Shown one piece after another: positions 1 to 11,700 of a DNA stretch of 64,000 bases. The translations under genes were made by a program, and so were the position numbers. Source of the stretch: Lunularia cruciata (lineage: Eukaryota; Streptophyta; Marchantiopsida; Lunulariales; Lunulariaceae); the NCBI GenBank assembly GCA_948567375.1, contig OX419762.1, positions 20,328,727 through 20,392,726 on the forward strand. The letters run 5' to 3'. The first letter of the stretch is position 1. Each line of letters begins with the position of its first letter. The notes below the pieces were generated by a model. That model was not told where the DNA came from. It saw nothing but the letters and a program-made list of their open reading frames with translations, and made no database searches.

Positions 1-1756
1 TTTGTACTGGATGAGTGCGATAAATTCAAGAAGTACTGCAATGATATACTTCAACATCGTTGAGGTACTCATAAGAGGTGGTGACAAACGTTGGAGTCTG
101 CTAAATGAGCAGTGCTGGCGTCGTGAAGAGGACTCTGCAAACCTTGAAGTCTTTTCAGAGTGCTAGAATGGTCAGAGATGTCTCCTGCATCCATGGCCTC
201 TGTATGGAGGACAATGGAAATGAATTGTCATGAATCCAAACTTTGTAAGTAATCAATTGTAAGTTAAAACTTTAGCTAGGTCAATTTGGGTGAATACACC
301 CTTTCCTATTATGTTTTGTTGAGGTAATTAGCCAGTCAGTCTTCTGAGACCTCCATGTCCCTGTGCAAATTACGATTGGATGTGTTGAATATGCTGGGAT
401 GCATGTGGAAAGAGCACATGCGTACCTATTTGAGAATGGGCAACATACATGACATTCTCAGGATGGTCATCAGTCGCAGGAATAACGTTCTCCTAACCAA
501 CTCTTGAGCCTTCTGCTACCAACCATTCGTGCTGTGCCTGACAACTATAGCTGATGTAGCCTATTCGACATCTGATCCAGTTTTTGTTAGCGTGAAAGGA
601 AGATTCTGAGTCTCTTTAGAATCTCCAGTAGTTTATCTTGAATTGATACATGTGAAGCAGACATGTACATCATTGTCATCAAAGCTCTTACTGTGCAAGA
701 CTTGCATCATCGGTCCTCTCGGGGTAAATAGGCAGGATTGGCCACCTCCGGTCTTGTGCTAAGCGTTATGTTGTGGCTGGGTTATTTTATGCAATTCTAC
801 TCCATGAAAGCTATCCACAAATCTATAGAAGTGAAACTTTCGCAGTCCCGACACATTTTTGGACAAGAGCAGGAACGGGTTTCGCGCCGCAAAACAGCAG
901 GAACGGTTCCTTGAGACTGAAATTCTTGCCCGCCTCTCTTGTCTGTCTTGCGCCTTCTGTACACACTGCATACTCTCGCCAACTTTCTTACCTTCACTGA
1001 CCCAACGGCTTCTGCTGCCACCAGCACATCGGATGATGGTCCTCATAGCAAACCAGGTTGACAACTGCTCTAGTATTCCTTGTGGTGTACATCTCGCGGA
1101 TGCCCGCGTCTCCGTAACGAATTGGAGCTGAAAAGGTCATCGATCTCGTACATAAAGATCATTGATTCCGTGCGACTTGAGTCAGTAAAGCTGGTGGCAC
1201 AATCTCGTCAACAGTGATTTACAACATGAGCGGATGATTGCCACATGTGCTGCCGTGTCTCTTTGTGGAACAAACAGTGTCGCTGCCCACAAAGTTCCAA
1301 GGACCACAGCGACGGAAGGTTTTTTTTGCAGTCCTAACTTTTCTATGACAGGTGATTCCAGATAGTCTTAACACATAAATGAAGTGTGACAAAGTTCTGG
1401 ATTGACATGAATAACAGCTGTGGAGAGATTGGATGCCGAACACCTCACAGGATCATGGAGGATCTGTGGGGGACAACCGTCGGAGGAGACATCCCAATCA
1501 AGTAAAGGTTGAATTCTCATGATCAGGAGTTTGTGCCGGACGTATCGGGAAAGTCCAAAGGAACTGCACAGTTTGCGGTGCTCATTCACGTGGCCAGGAT
1601 GGGAAGGCACACGCAGCGAATAGATTACGTAAACTGAACTCCGCTGGAGCTCGTGTAAAGACGACAGCAAGTACCACTTCTTATATTCTCTGGTTCCCGT
1701 GAGTAAATAGGAAGAGAAAAGGCGACCTCATAGAAGACGAGAAGGATATAAAAACC
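1..1756. other. No gene recognised, ordinary GC
   Basis: Open frames here are at most about 100 codons, overlap on both strands and resemble no family I know. The base composition is like that around the DET1 gene and unlike the AT-rich island that follows. I see no tandem repeat, terminal repeat or RNA gene. It could hold introns or flanking sequence of a gene lying to the left of the window, but nothing shows that directly. Confidence 0.5.
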
Positions 1757-1852
1757 ACATCAAGCCGTACAAGGGAGAGACAAAAGGGTAGAATGGGGCT
1801 AGGCCCCAACAGTGAAATACGATAAATCTGCCCTACCGCACCATCCGTGAGT
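1757..1852 (-). mobile_element. 3'-end fragment of the R2-like non-LTR family (copy 1)
   Basis: About 95 bp match the 3' terminal part of the longer copies at 32085 and 59745. The shared parts are the run CATCAAGCCGTACAAGGGAG, the palindrome GGGGCTAGGCCCC and the run AATCTGCCCTACCGCACC. Read on the minus strand this is the end of the coding frame plus the 3' untranslated tail. It is severely 5'-truncated, as is common for non-LTR insertions. It carries no coding capacity. Confidence 0.7.
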
Positions 1853-2886
1853 AAATACATTGACAACAAATTGTCCACGATCAAGTCGAAAGAAACTACA
1901 ATAATAAACGTTGCAATTCAAAGGTCTTCGGCCAACCGTGAGGTGTGTCTCCATAGACGGATTGAATTGAAGAATTTCTAATGATCCTCATGTGCTTTAA
2001 AGGAATTGCTCATTTGACCTACGGTATACGACAATGGGGTACCAGAGCGTTGTAACTTTTAAGCTACGGTAGTGAAAAGCCCATCCAGAGTCATAGAAAT
2101 AACCAAACTGCAAGTTTTGCCTTGTACAAACAATCTTAGCTCGGAGTTACCACCATAAGGAGCTGTCGAGCTCGTTCTTGTATCATTCTTGTCTATAAGG
2201 GTATCGCTACAAACCTCACATTCTGTATCCTGTATGCTACATATCCTCCGTATTTCAATCACAAAAGGTCAATTCGTGCAGATTTAGTGCAGGCATCCGT
2301 CGTTCTCTCGTGGTACTTGCGCAGAGTTACTTACTTTCACAAGTTAACGTCCAGTAAATGAAATTTTCTCTAACAATTTCTGGAAGAGAAAAATGACGAT
2401 TCTATGATTATCAGAGCGAATCATACCATATCTATCGTCCTATGATTCTTGGGTTGATATCCGGATACGAACAGCATGGTTTTACACAAGCGGTTTGTCT
2501 TAAAAGTCCATCAAATCGCCCATGTGATAAGGGAATACAATCACAAGCTCATGAAGAAATTCAGCGCTAGGTAACGACATGATTAGCTAGGATGCGAAGT
2601 CGTGTCCCGACGGATATGGCACATCTGAGACAGTCTTGGCCGCATTGGCGGGAACCAGCAGCGCCATCCTTTGTCAGCTGCCGTTCTTTCCAACATGCGC
2701 CGTGTGAGACAACACGAACGGCCTTTCACACGACAAATCGAATCGAATACCGGAATACCAGAGTACGAGTAAGGTTTCAGTCATACACGTTACTTCAAAA
2801 CTCTCGTGTCGCGCGTTCTTATCTCATAGCTGAGAAACATCAGTGGCGATTTCTTGCTCTGCAGACCAGCTCAAAAGTGCATATAT
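1853..2886. other. No gene recognised
   Basis: This is mid-GC sequence. A plus-strand open frame of 115 codons (2592-2939) runs into the hairpin motif at 2887. It has no recognisable domain, so I do not call it a gene. Confidence 0.4.
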
Positions 2887-2921
2887 ATATACGAGAACAG
2901 ATGCCGTTCTGGGAATCGTTC
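2887..2921 (+). repeat. Recurrent hairpin motif, copy 1
   Basis: The motif reads TATACGAGAACAGATGCC followed by GTTCTGGGAATCG. The reverse complement of nearly the same 30-odd bases is at 37741-37775, and a more diverged version is at 54986-55016. Here the second arm of the CCGTTC/GAACGG hairpin has one change (GAATCG). The function is unknown. A transposon terminus is the simplest guess. Confidence 0.55.
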
Positions 2922-3045
2922 GTTATCCAGAATTCATGAGATGCAAATGATCATTAAGCCATATGTACATAATTCACAATGCTAGAATAGTGAAAAATCC
3001 CTAAGGTAGAATGCATCGAATGGAACTTGAAACAAAGATATAATT

Positions 3046-3285
3046 GAAACAAATTGAGAAATAACATATAGCTAGTAGATCAGTAAACCACTTGAAGCAA
3101 AGGCATAATTGAAACAAATTGAGAAATAACATATAGCTGGTAGACCAATAAACCACTTGAAGCAACGGCATAATTGAAACAAATTGAGAAATAACATATA
3201 GCTAGTAGACCAGTAAACCACTTGAAGCAAAGGCATAATTGAAACAAATTGAGAAATAACATATAGCTAGTAGACTAGTAAACCA
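3046..3285 (+). repeat. 65-bp tandem repeat, four copies
   Basis: The run GAAACAAATTGAGAAATAAC restarts at 3046, 3111, 3176 and 3241, an exact 65-bp period. Copies differ by only a few substitutions, and a partial unit precedes the first. The period is not a multiple of three, so the open minus-strand frame through it (3080-3262) is incidental. It lies at the left edge of the AT-rich island. Confidence 0.9.
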
Positions 3286-4639
3286 CCATGAAATCAAGAA
3301 CTCTATGCAAACAACTGCAAGAAATAGGTGGTAACTCTATGTAAAAGACTGCCAGTCAGCAGTGCGTGACCGATAAAAATAAAAAATTTGGGCTGGAGTC
3401 GGGTAGGAACATTGTATACACAAGAGGTCCCATGAATCAGGCAAAGAGCAAAGGAAAAATAATAGGGACGGAATTAGCTAGGGAATGGAGGAGTGGAACA
3501 ACGCGAGAGCTATAGGATGGTATGGCTACAAAAACTTGTCGAAGTGTAATAGGGTAACGAGAGCAAAGCAAAAAAGGACAGGATATAAAGTATATCACAA
3601 CAAGCACTATGGACGCTTGAGTCCTAAGACGCTAAACAACAAAGGGGAAGCAGAAGGCGGCCATAGTAAATCTTCGCAAAAACACCTGCAACTTCATCAG
3701 TGCCTCACGAAGTGCCAAAGTACCTGAGCAATTGTTAGTACCCCTCATACCGAGTTTCTGCTCAAAAACTCATGAGTGCCAAGGCAAACTCAATTGCTTC
3801 CCTAAAGTGCCGCTCAAAAGTAATGGGAATGTCAAAAAGAACAGAGGTGGACGTGTGGAAAGCAAGGGCAAGCAAAAGTGCAGGCACACACTTCAGCGCT
3901 GGAGTCTTAGCTTCATAATGAGGATCAGTACAGAAAGAAAAGAATCCACATGAGTAAGATGAGGGAAGAAATCGAGACATACCTGATGGATCCTTGAAAT
4001 CACAAACATTCATTAGTAGAGAGAAAGTCCAGGACACAACAATGAGAAAGAGTCAAGCAGAGGTTCACTAGTGATACAAGAGTGAAGCAAGAAAACTTCA
4101 GCGCTGCACGGGAAGGGGATGAGTCAATTGAAGCGAGAAAAGCACATGTGAAGTGAATGAAGGTGAAGGTGAAGTATACAGTATATGTATGAATTCAAAA
4201 GTCAAGAAGGACTCCCAAACAATAGTATGGTATACAAATATATATATATATAAAGTCGGTGATTGCAAGTCACCTTACGGAAACACCAATCTCATAACAG
4301 TTCTGTTCAATTTTGACAAATTACGAGTTATTGCAATTGTGCAAGTTAAGCTAAAGATGTTACAAATGTATCCAGAATTCATTACCTCTCTACAATACAC
4401 CAAAAACCACAAAAGAAATTAGGGGTTGAATAAAAACAAGCAAGCAATAGACACAAAGTCACAAAAGTAACTGGTATTCATGGGTTACATAACAAGAACC
4501 GCAACAACAACCAAGCAGGTATTCCATTGAAGTAGAATTATGATTAGTAAATAAGCAGTTCATACCTGAAGATTATAATGTCTGGCATGTGCAACCAAAG
4601 ACCACCACATCACAACCTTTTTGAAGATTTAGTCCGGAC
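3286..4639. other. No gene recognised
   Basis: This is AT-rich sequence with short overlapping frames only. A short TA run is present near 4238-4252. No transposon ends or protein domains could be identified. Confidence 0.4.
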
Positions 4640-6215
4640 GAGCATGCACCAACATAGGGTTTTTGCATGTAAGCCGGTTGTGGCCAAAACCATTGCATAG
4701 ACTGTATTGAATAGCACACTGTGCCATTGTCTTCCATGCAAATGCCACACTTTTTGGACCAGCCAGCTGGTCAATGCTAAGCAAGTGGTTTCATGCTTTC
4801 ATCATCACATCATCATAGTTGCAATTCTCCATATCCCATTCATCCTTACGTAGAACATGATAAATATGAGCATCATATGTTGCTTGGTAGGATTAGGAAG
4901 TGTGGAAGGATGAAATGTATGCATCAATAGCTTCTAGACAATATAAAATGACAGAAATAGATAGTAGTAAAGAATGTCCATTTTTTGCCTATGTTTGTAT
5001 GAACATTCTCTACTCTGAGGCTTGATAGCCTTTGATGAACGTTCTCCTAAGCATTCCTAAACTGAGCTGGCTGCCAATAGAACCTTGTGCAGTCATGAAG
5101 ATATCTGCAACAATTATACAACTGCATTGTTTGTTGCACAAGCAATCCAACAAGAGCATTTGTTGCAATTTTGTGATCATAGTGCTAGTGCATCAACTAG
5201 AGTTGGATTGCTTCCAACATGACCAAAATAGGCTTGTCTTGAGCATCAAGCAACCAAGCATTCAATGATTCAGCAATGTTTGATGTCAAGTGCCCAGATC
5301 TTTTACCTTGAAAAAACGCAATTGCCCAAAAGCAAGATTGTGCATTTTGTACACACTATACAACTTTTGTTGAGAAATTTGCAATGCATTTTATGGCTTC
5401 ATTAACTCACACTTTGTAATTACAAAGTGTGAGTATCTATTGCCTTCCAAATTTTTTTCACAAGAGCCATATTTTTGAAGGCTCAACAAAAGTTATCCGC
5501 AAGGTGGCACACACAATGTCCATGTTGTGCATCAAGAAAGGCATTGCCAACACCATCAATGAGATCCTTTTTTCAATTGGTGATGAATGTGTACCGCTGT
5601 CCTACTTGAGCATGCAATGATAAAGTAGATTTCAGATTTTGAAGAAACTATGCACAATTTGCATCATTTTATGCATTGACAATGCCAAATGTAATTGGAA
5701 ATAGCTGCCCTTGTGCATCAATACAAATAACCGCCAGCAAATCCCAAGATATCTACCTTTGAGGTGCATTCCATTGATGCCAATGAGGGAGCAATAGTGT
5801 TTGAAACCAACCAAACTACAAGGAAATACCAAAAAACTCTACAGAACTGGCCATTTTTACTTTCCACATCAACAATACTCCCAAGATTAGTATTTTTCAT
5901 TTTTTTGCAATATTGAGGATGGTGAGCATAGTCCTCTTCATAGGACACAAGTATTAAGTGGCAGACTTCTCCTTTCCATGCCATGATTTGAAATATGATA
6001 GAGTCATCCCATTGCTTCTATGAATATCTACTTTGACTTCCATTGCATGGTAATTTAAACATATGCTCTCGCACTTTGGTAGCAATCCATTGTGGCATTG
6101 CATGTTTGTTTCCAAGTTTTTGAGTCCCAAAGCAAGTGTGCTCACAAATATACATTTTGATGATAAACTCTAGGTTTATCTTGGCAATTGATGCATGCAA
6201 TCACCATGTGCACTC
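4640..6215 (-). pseudogene. MULE (Mutator-like) transposase relic
   Basis: Read on the minus strand, pieces of a MuDR-type transposase appear in the right order but in shifting frames. First is HTCFGTQKLGNKHA near 6120 (the N-terminal HTC..N..A motif), then PQYCKKMKNTNLGSIVDVE near 5890. The catalytic-domain signature GFKHYCSLIGINGMHLKGRY follows near 5780, with the catalytic Asp of the usual IDGTHLKG reading Asn. Then come HGHCVCHLADNF near 5510, SGHLTSNIAESLNAWLLDA near 5260, and a degraded C-terminal zinc knuckle LCNGFGHNRLTCKNP near 4680 whose first Cys is Tyr. Many stops and frameshifts show it is dead. I did not find the terminal inverted repeats or the 9-bp target duplication. Confidence 0.8.
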
Positions 6216-7228
6216 CTCATGTTTGCAAGTTATCGTGTATTGAACTTTGTTTGATTTGATTATTCAGAATTCAAATTTTGCAACAATTGCTCCTTGCACA
6301 ACAATAGCTTTCAAGGTATTATTATCAGGAAACTAGAAGCAACAATAAGCACCATGATATATTTTTAATGGAAGCGTTGTACAAGGAATTAAAAGCAAAA
6401 GGTGCACGATAGAGCAATTGTGGGAAGGGGACTTCTACTTCCATTTCAAAACACATCATGGTGAGAACTATTGGTACTATTTTTCCCAAATAGTATGATA
6501 TTGGCCCTTATATTATGCAAGCAATATTGTATAGCTCATATAAACTACTGTTATTTTTTAAAATTTTGTAGTAATTGAAGGGTATTTATAATATTTTGAG
6601 GTAATTGAGGGTATTTTGGCAATATGAGGGAGGAATATTTGATATTTTGAAAAAATTGAAGGGAATTTATGAAATATCACCTAAAATTGTTATGGGTAAC
6701 CCATAAAAATTATATGAGTACTAAAATGAAAGGGATCAAAAGTTTACATGGAGAGGATGCACATAGTTGTAAATATTTGATGAGAAAAAATAACTGTAAT
6801 TAGTATCTCTGTTAGACTACATGTGGTCATTGAGTGCCTGGTAAATACTAATGAGATGCTTTAGGACTCTAATTAAGTTTTCAAGTTAAGGATTTTGAAT
6901 TTTGAATATGGATTGTGTGTCCATAGAGACAAAAAAATTTTGACATTTGAGTAGTTCTTTGAAGAGCAACAAAGAACCATGAAGGGGAGACCCACCACGA
7001 TACCACAAACTAGCAATTGCAGAATGCTTTGCCATCAAATTGTAAAATGTGTCCTTGTGATTAGGAGGGATGAATAAGAAGATGGTCTCAAAAATAAGAA
7101 GTGAGATGATGATGGGAGTGCAAGAGAGGAAGATGAAGACCCAATAGAGTTGTTAATGAAGTGATTTCACAAAGGAATCCCAATATTTTCAAGATAGATT
7201 TTAGCGTGCTTAGAGAACTAAATTTGTT
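6216..7228. other. AT-rich, no gene seen
   Basis: This lies between two dead DNA transposons. Repeated phrases such as GTAATTGAAGGGTATTT and GGTAATTGAGGGTATTTTGG near 6570-6660 suggest local duplication. No coding potential is seen. Confidence 0.4.
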
Positions 7229-8230
7229 TTGAAGCATTTTAAGGGGTTGAATCCCACCAATTTTAGATTTTTAACTAGAATGGATTTAAATTCTTTGCAT
7301 AATTTAATAGATGCTATAAAAGATCACTTTGCATTCAATAATTCCTCCCAAACTCCTATATGGATCCAAGTAGTGCTGACTCTTTACATGCCAAAGCATC
7401 ATGGAAATGAAGTAAGCACAACGTGAGGTTTGAATACAAAGTACTACTGTAGGCTCTACTATAGAATTTACACAAGTAATGATAAAAATAATTTGTGTCA
7501 TGTGTAAGGAAGTGAAACTTCCAAACAAGGAAGAGAGAGAGTATAAATCTCTTCCTTTTTTGCATAGAAATGATTCCTTAGGTGCATGAGTTTAGTTGAT
7601 GGTACTTTTATTTTTCCTATCTCAAAGATCCACTATTGATGGTGAGGTTTATTTAAAAAAAAAGGATTTTGTTCCATCAATAGACATGTAGTGTGCAATG
7701 ATAAGAGAAGGATTATCATTTATTGGAGGAATTTTTTAATTGAATTTGTGTTGAGTGTTTATTGGGTGTTCAATAGAAGAGTATGTATCCATGATTTGTT
7801 TTTTAATTCTTGTAGGGATGTTGGGCTCTTGCCACAACATGGATTGCCTCAAAAGATCACCACTTTGGTCTTAATGGAACACAAGGGGCAAATGTAATAT
7901 ATTTGACAAGCAACGATTTGGTTTACATTCCAATGAGACTTTTAGTTCCCTCTTTCAAACAAACTTGGATAGAGGATAAATTGGCTTTAAACAAATTTCT
8001 TGCTCAAGCTTGAGTTCTCAATGAGCATTGCATCAAAATCTTGAAAGCAAGGTGGCATTTGCTCAAAGAAATAAGAGTTGAACTAAAAAATCCTTCCCAA
8101 AATATTGATGCATAAAAATAGGTCACTATTTATATTATTCTTCACAATTTCCTTATCAATCAAGCTGATAATTAGGTGGAAGAAGAAAACTTTGCAATTG
8201 GGCAGACAAATAAGAACATGATGCAGACCA
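7229..8230 (+). pseudogene. PIF/Harbinger (HARBI1-like) transposase relic
   Basis: The N-terminal part (7229-7426) reads LNPTNFRFLTRMD, then IWIQVVLTLYMPKHHGNE, matching the region before the helix-turn-helix of DDE_4 transposases. Near 7690, CNDKRRIIIYW resembles the core around the first catalytic Asp. From about 7890 the frame reads IYLTSNDLVYIPMRLLVPSF, then EHCIKILKARWHLLKEIRVE with the catalytic Glu, then IILHNFLINQADN and a Glu run, which are the classic end of these proteins. Stops and frameshifts occur throughout. The match is by eye but the order and spacing fit the family well. No inverted repeats were found. Confidence 0.72.
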
Positions 8231-8459
8231 TAGTGCTATGAGTATAATCCAAAGATTTAGAGAGGAAACTAGGACCCTTGTAATGCAAAATTGTCTTGCT
8301 TATTTGAGTGCAAGATAATGAGAATATAAATTGAATACTCTTTGAAAAATATATTGGTATGTTGGAGAAAAGAGTGTCTCATTTGGTTTCAATTTTACCT
8401 GATCCTTGTGCATTTGTTTGGAATGCATCTAGAATAAGAGTATGAATATATTGATATTG

Positions 8460-8780
8460 TGAGTGACAAGATGCTCGATAGGAGTATTGTTTGTGATAGA
8501 AGTTTAGCATATTTTGATACAATAATAGCAAGAATTGAGTCTTTCAAGAAGTGTACCAGGAAAGGAGTTTGTGACTGGAGTATTTGGAGAAGTATCATGA
8601 AAAGTGTTCAAACATAATTAGTAGGAATCTTCAAAGAAGTGTAGCAAGATAAGAGTTTATGATAGGAGTATTTAGAGAAGTGTGAGTAAGAGTGTATAAT
8701 CAAATAGGAGTTTGTGACAAAAGTATTTGGAGGAGTGCGAGTAAGAATGTTCAAACACAACTACTTGTTAGATTAGTTGA
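8460..8780 (+). repeat. Degenerate direct repeats
   Basis: The phrase GGAGTTTGTGAC plus TATTTGGAGAAGTGTGAGTAAG recurs in varied form near 8567, 8651 and 8707, each time followed by GTTCAAACA or similar. The copies are diverged and the spacing is irregular (about 55-85 bp). They look like an old minisatellite. Confidence 0.5.
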
Positions 8781-11700
8781 ATTTATTGATATTTCCAAGG
8801 ACTTGTTCTACTAGTCTACTACCACACTTCTTATAAATTGGAAGTTATTCATAATTATAAATTATAAATTATAAATTAAATTATTAATAATCATAAATTA
8901 TTCATAAATTTCTTTCCACACCACCATTCTTATAAATTGAATTGAACTAAACTTCCTAGAATTTGGAACAAGAAAGTCATGTGTTTCATTCACAAGGCAA
9001 CATTTCATGATAAGATAAAAAAGAGCACATATCAAGGGTTCAGGAAATTTTTGCAAATGTATAATAAGAGGCTCATTTTGGTTTTGAGAGTGCTTTTTGG
9101 TTTAGAGTATCAAGAAGTGAGGACCAAAGAGTAGTTTTGAGTGTTTCAGTATGTTAGAGAGCAACAAAATGAGGGCTTAGTCAATCATGAACTGAGAAGA
9201 TGAGAAAAAGTAGAGGAATCGGGATTGAGAGAAAAACCTAGGAGCAAATCAGGAAAATCAAGGATCCAAGAGGAGAGAGGAATCAAAGAACCAAGAGAGA
9301 TTGGAACCAAGGGGAAGGAAGGAAGAACCAAGAGAGGGAATATAAAGAGAACATACGGGTGAGAGAGGGAACAAAGAGCAAAATAAAGGAGAGAGAAATC
9401 AAGATTTATAGCAGAGTTTAGAGAGTGGAGAAAGAAAATTGTTTGAAACTACATTCAAAACCTATTTGTAGAGACTATTTAGGGAGAAGGAGGTTGGAGT
9501 TTGAAGGTCATACGTTCATAGCAAAGTCACTCATATTGGATTCAAAGTCACCAAGATCACTCAAAATCATGAAATGGCCATTGAGATGTAGCAAAAAGTT
9601 TTAGAAGAGGAGAATATGACAAAAACTTCTAAGGGAGCTTGGGTAGTGAAACTCTAGACTTTGATTGATAACATGTCATTCATGAAGTAGTGTTGGATGG
9701 ACAAAACTCAAATTAGGACTGTTTCTCAAGAAGTTTGAGAAATTGACTTGGATGCACTTGAGTTGAAGATTGTTGTTGGTATTCAATACCCCTCTCTCAT
9801 GTGAGTATTTTTCTCAATTAGTTGCATGAAAATTATAATATTGTTTGTCAACTTGCAATTTCTGTTTGCTGAAGGTCAAATTTATGTCAAATTTCAAATT
9901 TTCTATCAACCCAATCATGCAGATTGTGCAATGAGCACATGTCGGTGTTGGCAGCCTGCTTGGCCTACATTGTTTGAGCATGTTGGCATATGCTATCTCC
10001 GCAATGAAGTCTTCAATTTATGAGCACATCTCTTATCCGTTTGATGCTTAAGTTTATGAGGAGGTTTGGGTTTGTAAGTTTAGGGTGTTTGTGTTAAGTA
10101 AGTTGACATTATTGTTTATTTATGCATATTGAAACTTGTTTATTTGATGTGTATTAAATCAAGTACCATCATGTATAGAGTTTGCTGATACTTGGGACAA
10201 AGATACTAACACAAGGAGAGTATAAGAGAGAGAGAGAGAGTTAGCTCTATCAACTTCTATAGTATGTGAGGATTTTTCTTTGCCTAAGTGGAGCATTGGG
10301 AGGAAGAAGATTGTTCCACACACTTTGGTGGAAGATTGGTTCCCAAGGTAGTACATGGGAATATCACTTTGATAATGCATAATAAGATGGCAAGATCTAC
10401 TATGGGTGGAATATGATTGGGTAGAGTTGATAGTATTACTTGCTATTGAGGCAAAGTTGGTTGTAGTCCACAGCCAGCTTCACCACCCGGATAGTAGGCC
10501 CTATTGTGTGATTCATGTAGGGAAAATTCTCACCCACTTGTTTGTGGAGAGAGGATTAGTGAGTGGGGAAGAGGTTGTATATGGAATCGGTCATGGATAA
10601 GATGATCAATCAGTCCACAAGCGAGAGGAAGAGGTGTTTGTCTAGGAGGGACAAGAGGGAGAGAAGACACTTGATGATGACCAAGGTGAGTGAGAGTAGA
10701 CTTGAAACACCTTTTGAGTGTGTGTTTGCTCTAGACATGTACTTATCTTTTTTTATATATTTATATTTATGATGGAGCATTTTATGAGGACTTTTGCTTG
10801 GCTAAAGTTATTAATCCTAATCTCATCTCATGGATAAACCTCTATAGATGATAGATGCACCTATTAAAATTATCTATATGGATTAATCATGGTTTCATTT
10901 TGGCTTGGTTTGTATGCTTTGTTTATGTTTGTTAGTTATTTCGTTTGATTTTGGAGTACTTTTGTTGATATTGTTGAGTATTTGTATTGTTGAGTTATTG
11001 TTGTATAGGTCATTCTCCTTATGCTTGCACTTACCTTGTATTTGATGATATTAGAGCCCATAGTCCTCAAGGGTAAACCAAGTACACGATTATCCATTGT
11101 AAGAGGAGGTACTTGATGATCCATTACATAAAGAGAGAGTGGAGGTTGATTTGGACACATCTCTTACATTGAACTTAGTGCACTCCAAGATGACTACACA
11201 TTCTTTGGAAGAGGTGAAGAGTGAGATGAGGGAGAGTAGATTGGTTGGGGAGGAGTTGATGGTGAGGACTCATAAGAAAAAACTAGTTGAGCATGAAAGG
11301 AGACTAGTTGAGAGGGAGAAGTAGTTCTATCTAGAGGAGCATATTTTGTTTGAGAAGGAGTGTAGACTAGTAGAGAAGGAGGTGCATCATTGAGAGGAGT
11401 GCATCATAAGGTGAGAGGTTAGCAAAGTTATTTAGTGTTATCAAGGAGACAGAGGCACAAGTTGACGTATTGGTAGAGGTTGGATACACTTATTATTGAT
11501 AAGGTTGAGAGATTGGATCATTTTGATGGACTTATCAAAGATAAAGAGTTGACTGTAAAGGGATATAAGATGCATGAGATCTTCTACATGTAAGAGTTTA
11601 CCTTTATATAGAGATTTTGGAGAGGAAACAAAGGACTTTGCATGAGGTGAGGAGTCAGCTAGGCAATCTCAAGCATGCATATGAGGAGGCTACTAAGGAA

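Noticed and set aside
2592-2939. 115-codon frame before the island
   Set aside because: It ends inside a dispersed hairpin motif and has no recognised domain.
3046-3285. Regular 65-bp repeat considered as a CRISPR array
   Set aside because: The whole 65-bp unit is repeated with no unique spacers, and the genome is a plant. It is a minisatellite.
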